A stretch of DNA of 64,000 nucleotides from Geminicoccaceae bacterium (lineage in GTDB: Bacteria; Pseudomonadota; Alphaproteobacteria; Geminicoccales; Geminicoccaceae). The notes beneath the pieces were generated by a model. The model did no database searches. It was given only the letters and a program-made list of their open reading frames with translations, and was not told where the DNA came from. The position numbers and the translations under genes were made by a program. The stretch spans positions 139,001-203,000 of the forward strand of contig JACKIM010000003.1 in assembly GCA_020638465.1 (NCBI GenBank). The letters are read 5' to 3'. Positions 52,001-60,240 of the stretch are shown piece by piece (within the stretch, counting starts at the first letter, position 1; each line of letters begins with the position of its first letter).

Positions 52001-52234
52001 CCATCCACGGCTATCCTCGAAAATATCGTAAATGATACCCGATGGCAGTCCATCCTCCGTCGTCAATTGCTTGAAGAACGGATGGGCAACCCTGGAAGCC
52101 TTGGACTGGCCCGCAAGGCAGGTACCGACGGACAGATGGGCCAGCAGCATGCACTGCAACCATACCGGTATGAGACGAAACACGCCCCGAGCGAATGCAA
52201 ACATGCTCAACAGTGAATTTGAGCGGTGCATCAT
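49082..52234 (-). CDS. Membrane-bound sensor diguanylate cyclase with two-component-type beta-propellers
   Basis: A 1,050-residue protein. After a signal or anchor helix (about 15-40) come multiple Reg_prop blades, for example GIIYDIFEDSRGWIWIGTDG and DKDGRIWVSGWGAGLQLYDP, forming two periplasmic propellers, then a Y_Y_Y domain (LPAGNYVLQLRSRDPNHYWG), one membrane helix (WWFAAIIVILTIVSLV), and a C-terminal GGDEF domain: STDPLTGVCNRR, FCDVDHFKEYND, VGRVGGEEFVVLL. It makes cyclic-di-GMP in response to an extracellular signal. No RxxD inhibitory site precedes GGEEF. It starts near the SNF2 gene in the same direction and is convergent with the copper block. Confidence 0.93.
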   Translation of the reverse strand: MMHRSNSLLSMFAFARGVFRLIPVWLQCMLLAHLSVGTCLAGQSKASRVAHPFFKQLTTEDGLPSGIIYDIFEDSRGWIWIGTDGGLARLDGKRFRAYRPDGRPGDLGANFINKIIEDKDGRIWVSGWGAGLQLYDPLTDRFRSFRHAADDPASLPSDNPQDLLVDHKGQLWVGTFGGGIARLEADGQHFERIPSGAPGEVDPRVWLMKEDRDGKIWVGTWGGLYRFDPDDYSWEPIADDRKLIPPFDRRILYVQIDSTDQLWIGTWGGMYRVNCAQDVDRVDCHDFHFDRLTNHAVPPHRIPSGAVWHIEEVEPGRLWFADDEGIGEYRLGDHSIRRMPLEDSNFPVPIRTLMFAIEPSANGTVWFGGVHPSLFYYNASASIFSNFINDENGQSLGLVTKITFTEDGRIWIVNGGGTLFVAQVDDLSFRKVDVGNIDNGMIIQARPLRDRGLLLTVEGRGAWKMDVDSLEAVRLKIADPPSGFELDNLTMAVELPNRKIWLASLDGVLEVDPDTGKSRKIQAISGGGDLLSGTIQNAMVIDEASHRVLVGMQNKGLISIDWNDGSFLHYRHDKDDPSSLNSDYVRDIAIDESNNIWAATTMGIARIDAKTGKLSRVNVQPSISRLASYCIVADSRGGIIFSIPAIGIGRFDPDRNEVATYSSASGMGSGVSSYANCEVHGDEVFIGRPFGLTVMNTSRIEEKVPDTVSDVSIVDIESEHLHALLDAAGRPAPAWNAETILIGSSDGEIRLHLAALGHLPDWNGQIGYRIFERGRAEKNWSILDIPWGTLSLPSLPAGNYVLQLRSRDPNHYWGPVLRQINLRILPKYYETWWFAAIIVILTIVSLVRGHLWWSRRMEAPQVELRNAVRERSHELLEANRMLEQLASTDPLTGVCNRRTILDRAATLIEEAKTNGSHMTILFCDVDHFKEYNDSRGHLKGDEALIRIGEALTSTLDRLGHGFVGRVGGEEFVVLLTHRDILDLKSTADCFIDAVFDLRIPHPHLGSGRYLTISIGGASSEDGHMGLTELLEIADTKLYEAKRTGRARSVV

Positions 52235-52428
52235 TGTCGTTGCGGCCCAATATCACCAATCATCGAAAATCGGCCTGCCTTCCCCGATCCGCTTCCCGGC
52301 AAGAATGGAGGCCGCCCTCAACAGATGACTGTCTCCAGTTCTTGATCGTTGCATGCGATCCTCGCCGTCGACGTTATCATTTGCTCCCACGCGAGTATCA
52401 TGGTCAAGAGAGTGTTCAAAGATGTTGT
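52235..52428. other. Gap between the helicase and the sensor cyclase genes
   Basis: About 190 bases of lower GC between two minus-strand genes. It should hold the promoter of the sensor cyclase gene; I see no clear terminator stem with T-run or recognisable operator. Confidence 0.4.
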
Positions 52429-55400
52429 TCAACTCAATGGCGCGAAGAGTGCCTGTATGTCAGCTTCGTCGAGGCCAATCCCTCCCCCCTGCGCTCCCTC
52501 GAAAAGGCTGTCCGCAAGCGCCTGCTTCCTGACCTGAAGCTCGCGGATGGCGGCCTCGACCGAACCTTCGGCGATAAGCTTGTAGACGAAAACCGGCTTG
52601 TCCTGGCCTATCCGGTGGGTACGGTCCATGGCCTGCCGCTCGACGGCCGGATTCCACCAGGGGTCATAGATGATGACCGTGTCAGCGGCGGTCAGGTTGA
52701 GACCCACGCCACCGGCCTTCAGGCTGATCAGGAAGACCGGTACCTCACCCGACTGGAAGCGCTCGATCTGTTCTGCCCGCTTCTTCGTCTGGCCCGTCAA
52801 CATGGCATAGTCGAGCTTGCGCGATTGCAGGTCTTTCTCGATCAATCGCAGCATTTCGACAAACTGGGAAAAAATGAGGACCTTGCGGCCTTCGAGGAGC
52901 AACTCGTCCAGCATTTCCAGCAGACGTTCCCGCTTGGCGCTCTCCTTGACCTTCCTGGCCACGTCAAGATTGACCAGCGCAGGGTCGCAGCACGCCTGCC
53001 GCATCTTCAAAAGCGCGTCGAGAACCGTTATCTGGGTGGCGTTCAGCCCCCGGCTGGCAATGGCTTCCCGCACGCGCTGATCCATGGCGACCCGCACGGA
53101 TTCGTAAAGATCGCGTTGCTTGCCGTTGAGCGTGATGATCTCGTCGATCTCCGTCTTGGGTGGCAGGTCGGTGGCGACATCTTCCTTGGTGCGCCGCAGG
53201 AGAAACGGCCGGATGCGGGTTGCCAGTACCTGTTGTGCGGCTGCGTTGCCGCCCTGTTCGATCGGGGAACGGAAGGTCGACCGAAAGGTCTTGCGGTTCC
53301 CCAGAAGGCCGGGGACAACCCAGTCGTAGAGCGACCAGAGCTCTTCCAGGTTGTTTTCGATCGGGGTGCCGGTCAGCGCAAGGCGCTGGCATGCCTTGAG
53401 GTTGCGGATGAGCTTTGCCCCGGCACTGGCCGGATTCTTCACGGCCTGCGCCTCGTCGAGAATGACGAGTTCGTAGGGATGCTCGGCCAGGGCCTCGTGA
53501 TCGCGATGCAGGAGCGGGTAGGTCGTGATGACCAGATGGTGTCCGGGAATGGACTCGAACTTCTGCCTGCGATCGGGACCATGCAGGACCAGCAGCTTGA
53601 GATCGGGAGCGAAGCGCGAGGCCTCCCTTGTCCAGTTGCTGATGAGGCTGGTCGGGATCACCAGCAGGCTCGGTCGGTCGACACTCTCCTCGATGTGGCG
53701 CTGGCAAAGCAGGGCCAGGGCCTGCACCGTCTTGCCGAGCCCCATGTCATCGGCCAGGACGCCGCCGAAGCCGGTCTCGCGAAGCGCGGAGAGCCAGCCA
53801 TAGCCGACTTTCTGGTAGTGCCGGAGTTCGGCCTTCAGGCTCGGCGGCGGCTGGACCTCCTGCATGACCGTCAGCGCCTGAAGCTTGCGCCCGAGTTCAA
53901 GCAGGGCCTCGCCGCCCTGCCAGCGCACGCCCGAGCCCTCCAGCGCCTCGGCAAGGCCCTTTGCCTGCCCGGCCTCCCCCGGGTGGAATCCGTTCAGGAG
54001 CGTGTAGGCCCCGAGGCAGGCACGCACGAGCGATGCGAGTTGGCTCCCCTCGACGGGCGCCCGGCGGCCGTCGGGAAGTTCGAGGAACAGGACCATTTCT
54101 TCCAGCAGATCCTCCAGCACCACGCCTTCGGGCAGCTCGCCATGAGAATCGAGCGGCAAAATGCTGATGATCGAAAGGACCACCGGCAGCAGGTCCGCCT
54201 CCTGGTCGCCTGCGCTGGCGGTCAACGAGAAGGCGAACCAGTCGATGCGGTTCTGGTCGACGCCGGCCCGGAAGTTCAACGGCCCGTGATGGAAGCGATA
54301 GGGCCAGCTCTCCTCCACCACGATCCGCCACCCTTCGGCCTCAAGTGACGGCAGCATGTCCCGCGACAACTCGAACGCCAGATATTGAATCTCGGGCTCT
54401 GGTTGTTGTTCGCTGGCGACTTCCAGCATGAAATCGCGCGGGCGCGTCTGCTTGAGACTGTAGAGTTCACGCTCGATCTCGCCGATCTCGGTAATACCCA
54501 GGCTTTCGAGATTATCACCAAGTCGGGAAAGAACTGCCTGTTCGAATGTCCTGTCGCGCCGAATGGTGACCAGCTTGTCTTCAATCCGGTAATCGGGATC
54601 GTCGTCATTATGGAAACCGACCAGATGGCCATCGTAGTCGAAGCCCAGCCGCAGGACCGGAACGACGACAGGCTCCGGACCGCCGTATTGGTCCCGGTAA
54701 TAGCTGTACAATCGAGGCAAACTGAGCCTTCCCTCCATGGCAAAGAGGCGCAGGACCGGTGTCGGGCGGACGTCGTCGCGAACGCTCAGTTCGATATGCC
54801 GGGGCAAGGGAGTCCTCGTTCCGAGCCGACCGAGCGCCTTGCCGATCTGCCGGGCCGCTTTGGGCGGCACCGGCGGCATCGTCACCAGCGCATGGGCAAC
54901 CCGTGGCGGAGCCTCGCTCACGAGTTCGCCACAGCAACCGTCACGGGGATCGACGAACAATGGCGGGATCAGGGGCAGCACCCCGAGTTCGCGACCGTCG
55001 CTGTCGGTTGCCACGAGCTTCTGGGTGTTGTCATCGCGTTCCTGCCAGACGAAACGGATCCTGCGCGGCTCGCTCCATGTCAGGGCGGGATGCTGCAAGG
55101 TGAAGGCCCTGGCCCGCCCGGTGGCGATGATCTCCCTGACCAGCCGCGTCAGGCTGTCGTCGGGTATGTCGCTCGCCTGAATCCGCAGTCCCGTACCACT
55201 CCCCGACCCGCGGCGCTGGAGGTGCAGCAATCTTCCCAGAATGCCGATATCCGCCAAGTCGAGAAAGGCTGCGGTCGGAATATTGGAACCCAGCGAATAG
55301 CGCTGGGACTTCTTGCTCAACCCTCCGTCCTTGAGGATGCGCACGCGCATGAGTTCGATCTCCAGCGCGCCGGTGGGCGTCGGCCCGAGCAGGTAGAAGA

Positions 55401-55842
55401 GCTGTTCCGTTGCCGGTTTCTTCTCGGGCGGTTGCGACGGCACCGACAGCTCTCCCAGACGGGCGAGCCACCCTCCCAGATATCCCGTGACATCGGGATC
55501 GGCTGGTGCTCCGGTTGTCGCGACGGCTCCGGATGCGGGCTCGTTCAGCTTTGACAGCAGCGCGAGCATGACCGCCGCAACATGCTTGCAATTGGTCCCG
55601 ACAGGGCAGGTACAGGCGCCGCGGATGCGCAGCAGGCCGCCATCCTTCCTCCACTCAAGCCGTATATCCTGCTTGTAGGAAGGTTGCCCGCTGCCGCGTA
55701 CCGTGCCGGCGGCATGCCGGCGATCATCATCGAGATCGGCCGAGACCACCATGTGGCGCCGGAAATAGTCCGCGCCACGAGAGAAATCGGGTTCGCCGAT
55801 GCATCGGCGCAGATCGTCGCGGGTCGTTGGCGAATGGGACAT
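52429..55842 (-). CDS. SNF2-family helicase with SWIM zinc finger
   Basis: A 1,137-residue SWI2/SNF2 ATPase. The open frame extends far upstream, but that part is the antisense shadow of two oxidoreductase genes; the start MSHSPTTRDDLRRCIG at 55842 fits. An N-terminal SWIM motif (GACTCPVGTNCKHVAAVMLA) is near residues 72-91. The ATPase has Walker A ADDMGLGKTVQALALL, DEAQ box LVILDEAQAVKNPAS, LTGTPIENNLEELWSL and the C-terminal lobe YDPWWNPAVERQAMDRTHRIGQ. Such proteins remodel nucleic-acid-bound complexes, notably RNA polymerase (RapA-like role) or chromosomal proteins. Whether it belongs to a defence module is not supported by neighbours. Confidence 0.92.
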   Translation of the reverse strand: MSHSPTTRDDLRRCIGEPDFSRGADYFRRHMVVSADLDDDRRHAAGTVRGSGQPSYKQDIRLEWRKDGGLLRIRGACTCPVGTNCKHVAAVMLALLSKLNEPASGAVATTGAPADPDVTGYLGGWLARLGELSVPSQPPEKKPATEQLFYLLGPTPTGALEIELMRVRILKDGGLSKKSQRYSLGSNIPTAAFLDLADIGILGRLLHLQRRGSGSGTGLRIQASDIPDDSLTRLVREIIATGRARAFTLQHPALTWSEPRRIRFVWQERDDNTQKLVATDSDGRELGVLPLIPPLFVDPRDGCCGELVSEAPPRVAHALVTMPPVPPKAARQIGKALGRLGTRTPLPRHIELSVRDDVRPTPVLRLFAMEGRLSLPRLYSYYRDQYGGPEPVVVPVLRLGFDYDGHLVGFHNDDDPDYRIEDKLVTIRRDRTFEQAVLSRLGDNLESLGITEIGEIERELYSLKQTRPRDFMLEVASEQQPEPEIQYLAFELSRDMLPSLEAEGWRIVVEESWPYRFHHGPLNFRAGVDQNRIDWFAFSLTASAGDQEADLLPVVLSIISILPLDSHGELPEGVVLEDLLEEMVLFLELPDGRRAPVEGSQLASLVRACLGAYTLLNGFHPGEAGQAKGLAEALEGSGVRWQGGEALLELGRKLQALTVMQEVQPPPSLKAELRHYQKVGYGWLSALRETGFGGVLADDMGLGKTVQALALLCQRHIEESVDRPSLLVIPTSLISNWTREASRFAPDLKLLVLHGPDRRQKFESIPGHHLVITTYPLLHRDHEALAEHPYELVILDEAQAVKNPASAGAKLIRNLKACQRLALTGTPIENNLEELWSLYDWVVPGLLGNRKTFRSTFRSPIEQGGNAAAQQVLATRIRPFLLRRTKEDVATDLPPKTEIDEIITLNGKQRDLYESVRVAMDQRVREAIASRGLNATQITVLDALLKMRQACCDPALVNLDVARKVKESAKRERLLEMLDELLLEGRKVLIFSQFVEMLRLIEKDLQSRKLDYAMLTGQTKKRAEQIERFQSGEVPVFLISLKAGGVGLNLTAADTVIIYDPWWNPAVERQAMDRTHRIGQDKPVFVYKLIAEGSVEAAIRELQVRKQALADSLFEGAQGGGIGLDEADIQALFAPLS

Positions 55843-56046
55843 CGGGGCGGTCAGGCATATTGTTCGTGAAATGGCCGGGATGGAAGGTTCATAGCATCTG
55901 CTTCCGGTCACGGCGAGACCGCCTGCCCGAATGACCCGGTAGCACGAATGCGGGTTCCCCGTCGATCGCTCCGCATCGGCATCGAACTGCCGGTATGCAG
56001 CCTGCATGCCGGCGGCTAATGTGCCTTGATCGAGGAGGAGCGGATA
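55843..56046. promoter_or_regulatory. Divergent region between the SNF2 gene and the oxidoreductase/ABC operon
   Basis: A 204-base gap between divergent starts. It should contain two promoters. A strong GAGGAGGAG ribosome site at 56032-56040 sits before the ATG at 56047. No regulator gene is adjacent, and no clear palindrome is seen. Confidence 0.4.
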
Positions 56047-57318
56047 ATGGGTGGGTATTCTGTAGCGGTGGTCGGCGGCGGTATCGTCGGCGTGGCGACG
56101 GCCCTGACACTCCAGCTCGACGGCCACGCGGTACGCCTGTTCGATCCGCGCGAACCGGGGACCGCCACATCCTACGGCAATGCCGGCGGCATCGTCACCA
56201 ACGGCTTCATTCCCAATGCCACGCCGGGCCTGTGGCGTCGCCTTCCGTCGATGTTGCTCGACCGGGACGGACCGTTCTCGCTCCGCCTGCGTCACCTTCC
56301 GCGCGCCCTTCCCTGGTTCAGTGCCTTTCTGGCCTGCAGCAGCGGGAAACGCTCGACGGCGATTGCAAGGGACATGGCGCCGCTTACCACGGCAGCGCTC
56401 GACGCCCACAGGGTTCTCGTGGAGAAGGCGAACGCCCAGTCCCATGTCCGGCCCGTGGGTTGGCTCAAGATCTACCGCGACCCGGCGACCGTGGCCGGAA
56501 TGACGTTCGACCTCGGCCTGCTCGACCGCTTCGGCATGCGTTACGACATCCTCGGCGAAGACGAATTGCGCCAGCTCGAACCCGGCCTTTCCCGCGATTT
56601 CAAGGCCGCCCTGTTCTATCCGGACTCGGCCTTCGTCTCGACCCCGCTCGATCTGACCAGGGCCTATCTGCGCTGCTTCCTGGACCACGGCGGAAGCTGG
56701 ATCCGCGAGAACGTCATCGATTTTGACGATGGCCCGGCCGGACCGCAGCAGCTTGTCACCGACAGCGGCCGGCACGGCTTCGACAGGCTGGTGATCTCGG
56801 CCGGTGCCTGGTCCGCACGGCTCACGCGAAAACTCGGGGTCCCGGTACCGCTCGACTGCGAGCGCGGCTACCACCTGCGCCTTGCATGGGATGGCGAAAC
56901 ACCGAAGCTCGGGCGTCCGGTGGTCGTCGGCGGACCGCAGTTCGTGCTCTGCCCGATGGCCAACGGCCTGCGCCTGACCGGCGGCGTCGAATTCGCCGGG
57001 ATCGATGCCGTACCCGATTTCGCCCGCATCCGCCGCATGGTGCCCATCGCGCGCAAGGTTCTCCCGGGTCTTGGCGACGAAATTCTCGAGGAATGGATGG
57101 GCCATCGCCCCTCCCTGCCCGACTCCAAACCGGTCATCGGCCGCAGCACGATCCATGAACGGGTCTGGTTTGCCTTCGGCCACGGCCATACGGGATTGAC
57201 TCTGTCGGCGATCACCGGCCGGATGGTTGCCGACGGGATTGCCGGCCGACAGGCGGGGATCCCCCTGGAACCCTTCCGCCCGGACCGGTTCAGGGGACCG
57301 CTGGCTCCGGCCGCCTGA
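56047..57318 (+). CDS. FAD-dependent D-amino-acid dehydrogenase-like oxidoreductase
   Basis: A 423-residue DAO-family flavoprotein. The FAD Rossmann motif VAVVGGGIVGVATALTLQLD is at residues 6-25; TATSYGNAGGIVTNGFIPN and VRPVGWLKIYRD follow, with GPQFVLCPMANGLRLTGGVEF and the C-terminal FAD motif WFAFGHGHTGLTLSAITGRMVAD. This layout is that of DadA and of related opine and D-amino-acid dehydrogenases. The ATG at 56047 is set by GAGGAGGAG seven bases upstream. It is followed by a second flavoprotein and a peptide ABC importer, so it probably deaminates an imported amino acid derivative. Confidence 0.87.
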   Translation: MGGYSVAVVGGGIVGVATALTLQLDGHAVRLFDPREPGTATSYGNAGGIVTNGFIPNATPGLWRRLPSMLLDRDGPFSLRLRHLPRALPWFSAFLACSSGKRSTAIARDMAPLTTAALDAHRVLVEKANAQSHVRPVGWLKIYRDPATVAGMTFDLGLLDRFGMRYDILGEDELRQLEPGLSRDFKAALFYPDSAFVSTPLDLTRAYLRCFLDHGGSWIRENVIDFDDGPAGPQQLVTDSGRHGFDRLVISAGAWSARLTRKLGVPVPLDCERGYHLRLAWDGETPKLGRPVVVGGPQFVLCPMANGLRLTGGVEFAGIDAVPDFARIRRMVPIARKVLPGLGDEILEEWMGHRPSLPDSKPVIGRSTIHERVWFAFGHGHTGLTLSAITGRMVADGIAGRQAGIPLEPFRPDRFRGPLAPAA

Positions 57319-57351
57319 GACGGGGAAAACAGCATCGGGGGAGGATTGTAC

Positions 57352-58506
57352 ATGCCGGATATCGTGATTGTCGGTGGAGGAATTTCGGGAACCTCGGCAG
57401 CTTTCGAACTTGCGCATGAGGGTCATGCGGTAACGCTGATCGAAGCCCGTGACCTGGCGGCCATGGCTTCGGGCTGGACCCTGGGCGGGGTCCGCCAGTC
57501 CGGCCGTCATCCCGCGGAGCTTCCGCTGGCCAGGGCAGCCGTGAAATTGTGGGAAACCATGGAGGAGCGGCTGGGTGTCCCTTCCGGCTACCGGCAGAAG
57601 GGCAATCTGCGCATCGCCCGCGACGAGGCCGAGGCCGGGGTCATCAAGGCCCTGGTCGAGGAACAGGGCAACCAGGGACTTGCCATCGAATGGCTGGATG
57701 ATACGGCCGCCATTCGCGAGATCGCGCCTGCCGTGACAGGCAAAATCGTCGCCGCATCCTTCTGCGCCAGCGACGGACAGGCCGAGCCGTCCATGGCTGT
57801 GGCGGCTTTCGCGTCCGCCGCGCAGCGATACGGTGCGCGGATCAGGACAGGTACCCGCGCGGTCTCCTTGATGGTGGAAGGTGACCGTGTCCGCGGAGTC
57901 ATGACGGACAAGGGGCCGGTGGAAGCCGATCGCGTTGTCGTGGCCGCCGGCGTTCACGCGCCGGAGTTGCTGCAGCCGCTCGGCCTGAACCTGCCGCTCG
58001 ACCTGCGGCTGGTCTGTGCGCTCCAGAGCGAGCCCGTGGAACCGATGCTCGAACAGGTGCTGGGGGTCGCCAATGCCGATTGCGCGGGTCGCCAGCAGAT
58101 GGATGGCCGCTTCCGGGTAACCTCCGGCATCGGCCCGTGGGGTGGCCGGCTCGATGGCTGGCGCGAGGAGGACCTGCACCCCCGCCCCGGCGACATCGCC
58201 GCCATCGCCGAACGGATCAGCGCGCTGATACCGCCTTTCGCGGAAATGCGCGTCGCCCGGATCTGGGGCGGCCTGATCGACATGACACCCGATGGCCTGC
58301 CCGTGCTCGATGTCGCGCAGGAGGTCGAAGGGCTCGTCATTGCCGCCGGCTTCTCGGGGCATGGCTTCTGCCTCGGTCCGGCCACCGGCGAAATCGTCGC
58401 CGACCTGGCGCTGGGACGGGAATGCCGCCATCCGATCGGGCCGTTCTCCTTGAAAAGGATGCACAATCTTGCGCCGGGAGGCGCGCCGCTCACGCTTCAC
58501 GGGTGA
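57352..58506 (+). CDS. FAD-dependent amine/amino-acid oxidase (sarcosine/glycine oxidase-like)
   Basis: A 384-residue DAO-family flavoprotein. FAD motif DIVIVGGGISGTSAAFELAH at residues 3-22, then GWTLGGVRQSGRHPAELPLA (region of flavin contact in SoxB/DadA relatives), VVVAAGVHAPELLQPLGLNL, RIWGGLIDMTPDGLPVLD, and the end motif IAAGFSGHGFCLGPATGEIVAD. The ATG at 57352 is six bases after GGGGGAGGA; an in-frame TTG lies closer to it and is less likely. It probably oxidises an N-substituted or D-amino acid. Paired flavoproteins of this kind occur in opine and N-methyl amino-acid catabolism. Confidence 0.87.
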   Translation: MPDIVIVGGGISGTSAAFELAHEGHAVTLIEARDLAAMASGWTLGGVRQSGRHPAELPLARAAVKLWETMEERLGVPSGYRQKGNLRIARDEAEAGVIKALVEEQGNQGLAIEWLDDTAAIREIAPAVTGKIVAASFCASDGQAEPSMAVAAFASAAQRYGARIRTGTRAVSLMVEGDRVRGVMTDKGPVEADRVVVAAGVHAPELLQPLGLNLPLDLRLVCALQSEPVEPMLEQVLGVANADCAGRQQMDGRFRVTSGIGPWGGRLDGWREEDLHPRPGDIAAIAERISALIPPFAEMRVARIWGGLIDMTPDGLPVLDVAQEVEGLVIAAGFSGHGFCLGPATGEIVADLALGRECRHPIGPFSLKRMHNLAPGGAPLTLHG

Positions 58507-58590
58507 TCCGGCGTGCAGGTTCAGCGTTGCAATCCCCTTGCCGGATCGCAATACTCGCATCCATGAATTGGAAACTCAGGAGAGGAAGAC

Positions 58591-60147
58591 ATGCATACAA
58601 AAAAATTCCTCGGAGCCGTTGCCGCCGTTGCATTGCTGGCTTCGGCCGGAAGTGACGCATGGGCGGCCAAGACGACGCTCACCGTCGGCATGGCGTCCGC
58701 CGATGCCGGAAAGCTCGATCCGCACCTCACGGCCACCACACCGGACAAGGGCCTGCTGAACTGGATGTTCAACGGGCTGGTCCGCATTCAGCCGGGCCGG
58801 GCAAGTCCGGAGTTCATCGAACCGGACCTTGCCGAGAGCTGGGAGACGAGCGAGGACGGCCTGACATGGACATTCCACATCCGCAAGGGTGTGCAATGTC
58901 ATCATGACTACGGCGAATTCACGGCGGAAGATGCCGCCTATTCGCTGCACCGTGCGGCCAACAAGGAAACGTCGAGCTTCTCCGCCGATTTCACGGCCAT
59001 GGAGAGTGCGGAGGCAACGGACACCCATACCCTGGTCGTCACGTTCAAGGAGCACGTGCCGAGCGTGCTGGGCCTGCTCGCGAACTACCATGGCGGCAAC
59101 ATGGTCTGCAAGAAGGCCGCCGAGGAGGAAGGCGAGAACTTCATGAAGCGGCCGATCGGAACCGGTCCGTTCATGTTCGAGGAATACCAGCCGCAGCAAT
59201 ATGTGAAGCTGGTGGCCAACAAGGACTATTTCCGCGGGGAACCGCAGATCAAGGAAATCGTCTACCGCTACATCCCTTCCGATGCGAGCCGCGATCTGGC
59301 GTTCCAGTCGGGCGAGGTCGATCTGATCTACGGCAAGCAGGACCAGACCTGGGTCGACCGGATCAAGCAGATCGACGGGGCCGTGGTGGCCGCCATGGAG
59401 CCCGGCGAGCTTTCCAACATCAACCTCAACATCACGGTGAAGCCGCTTGACGACATCCGCGTGCGTCAGGCGATTGCCTATTCCGTTGATCGCGACGCCA
59501 TGGTGGCCTTCCGCGGCGACGTGGTGACACGGCCGGCGGTGTCCGTGATCCCGTCGGGCTATCTGGGTACCGACGAGAATGCACCGCTCTACCCCTACGA
59601 TCCGGACAAGGCCCGGGCGCTGCTGACCGAGGCCGGTTACCCCGATGGCCTCAGCATCAAGGCCATTCACACGACCCTGCCGGGCATGCTCACGACCATC
59701 GAGGCCATCCAGGCGCAACTGAAGAAGACGGGCATCGACTTGCAGATCGAGCCTGTCGAGCATGCGACCTTCCACGCACAGATCCGCGAGGACCTGTCGC
59801 CGGTGGTGCACTACTCGGCGGCACGTTTCCCCGTGGCCGACGTCTATCTGACCCAGTTCTTCGATTCCGCGGCAACGGTGGGAACGCCCACGGCCATCAC
59901 CAACTTCTCGCACTGCAACGTCGCCGACGACGAGATCCGCGCGGCACGGGTCGAGACCGATCCCGACAAGCAGATAGCGCTGTGGAAGGAGGCGCAGGAC
60001 AAGATCGTCAAGGCCGTCTGTGCCGTGCCGGTCTACGAGAACCTGCAGCTGTGGGCGTGGAAGGACGACCTCGACCTCGGCTACGAACTCAAGGGTTCGC
60101 TGAACCTGTCGCCGCCGATCACCGAGGCCACGCACTTCACCGACTGA
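58591..60147 (+). CDS. Peptide/opine ABC importer binding protein (family 5, DppA-like)
   Basis: A 518-residue SBP_bac_5 protein. The signal peptide MHTKKFLGAVAAVALLASAG ends near AWA; the mature protein starts KTTLTVGMASADAGKLDPHL. Family segments include PDLAESWETSEDGLTWTFHI, RKGVQCHHDYGEFTAEDAAY, GTGPFMFEEYQPQQYVKLVAN and DDIRVRQAIAYSVDRDAMVA. It delivers a peptide, opine or amino acid conjugate to the permeases encoded downstream. It follows the flavoproteins by 84 bases and is itself followed by a hairpin. Confidence 0.93.
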   Translation: MHTKKFLGAVAAVALLASAGSDAWAAKTTLTVGMASADAGKLDPHLTATTPDKGLLNWMFNGLVRIQPGRASPEFIEPDLAESWETSEDGLTWTFHIRKGVQCHHDYGEFTAEDAAYSLHRAANKETSSFSADFTAMESAEATDTHTLVVTFKEHVPSVLGLLANYHGGNMVCKKAAEEEGENFMKRPIGTGPFMFEEYQPQQYVKLVANKDYFRGEPQIKEIVYRYIPSDASRDLAFQSGEVDLIYGKQDQTWVDRIKQIDGAVVAAMEPGELSNINLNITVKPLDDIRVRQAIAYSVDRDAMVAFRGDVVTRPAVSVIPSGYLGTDENAPLYPYDPDKARALLTEAGYPDGLSIKAIHTTLPGMLTTIEAIQAQLKKTGIDLQIEPVEHATFHAQIREDLSPVVHYSAARFPVADVYLTQFFDSAATVGTPTAITNFSHCNVADDEIRAARVETDPDKQIALWKEAQDKIVKAVCAVPVYENLQLWAWKDDLDLGYELKGSLNLSPPITEATHFTD

Positions 60148-60171
60148 TGTCGCGGCCCTCCTGATCGGATT

Positions 60172-60206
60172 CCGTGCTGCTCCGTACAAGGGACGGGGCG
60201 GCACGG
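60172..60206 (+). terminator. Intercistronic hairpin between dppA- and dppB-like genes
   Basis: CCGTGCTGCTCCGT at 60172-60185 pairs with ACGGGGCGGCACGG at 60193-60206: twelve Watson-Crick and two U-G pairs around a seven-base loop, with no T-run after it. The strongest of the post-binding-protein hairpins in this window. Confidence 0.65.
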
Positions 60207-60240
60207 TTCCCCTGCAACCGTCGCGGTCCGGTTTGTTTTC

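Noticed and set aside
52195..54348. A 717-codon open frame on the plus strand, and several other very long antisense frames (3016-4989, 29889-31928, 41585-43564, 44102-45769, 61275-62654)
   Set aside because: All lie opposite genes with clear family motifs, their translations are low-complexity and rich in Arg, Asp, Gln and His as expected for antisense of GC-rich coding sequence, and none shows a domain.
55843..58560. A 906-codon upstream extension of the SNF2 helicase frame, giving a 2,043-residue protein
   Set aside because: The extension is antisense to two flavoprotein genes with intact FAD motifs and has no recognisable domain; the ATG at 55842 gives a normal SNF2/SWIM protein.
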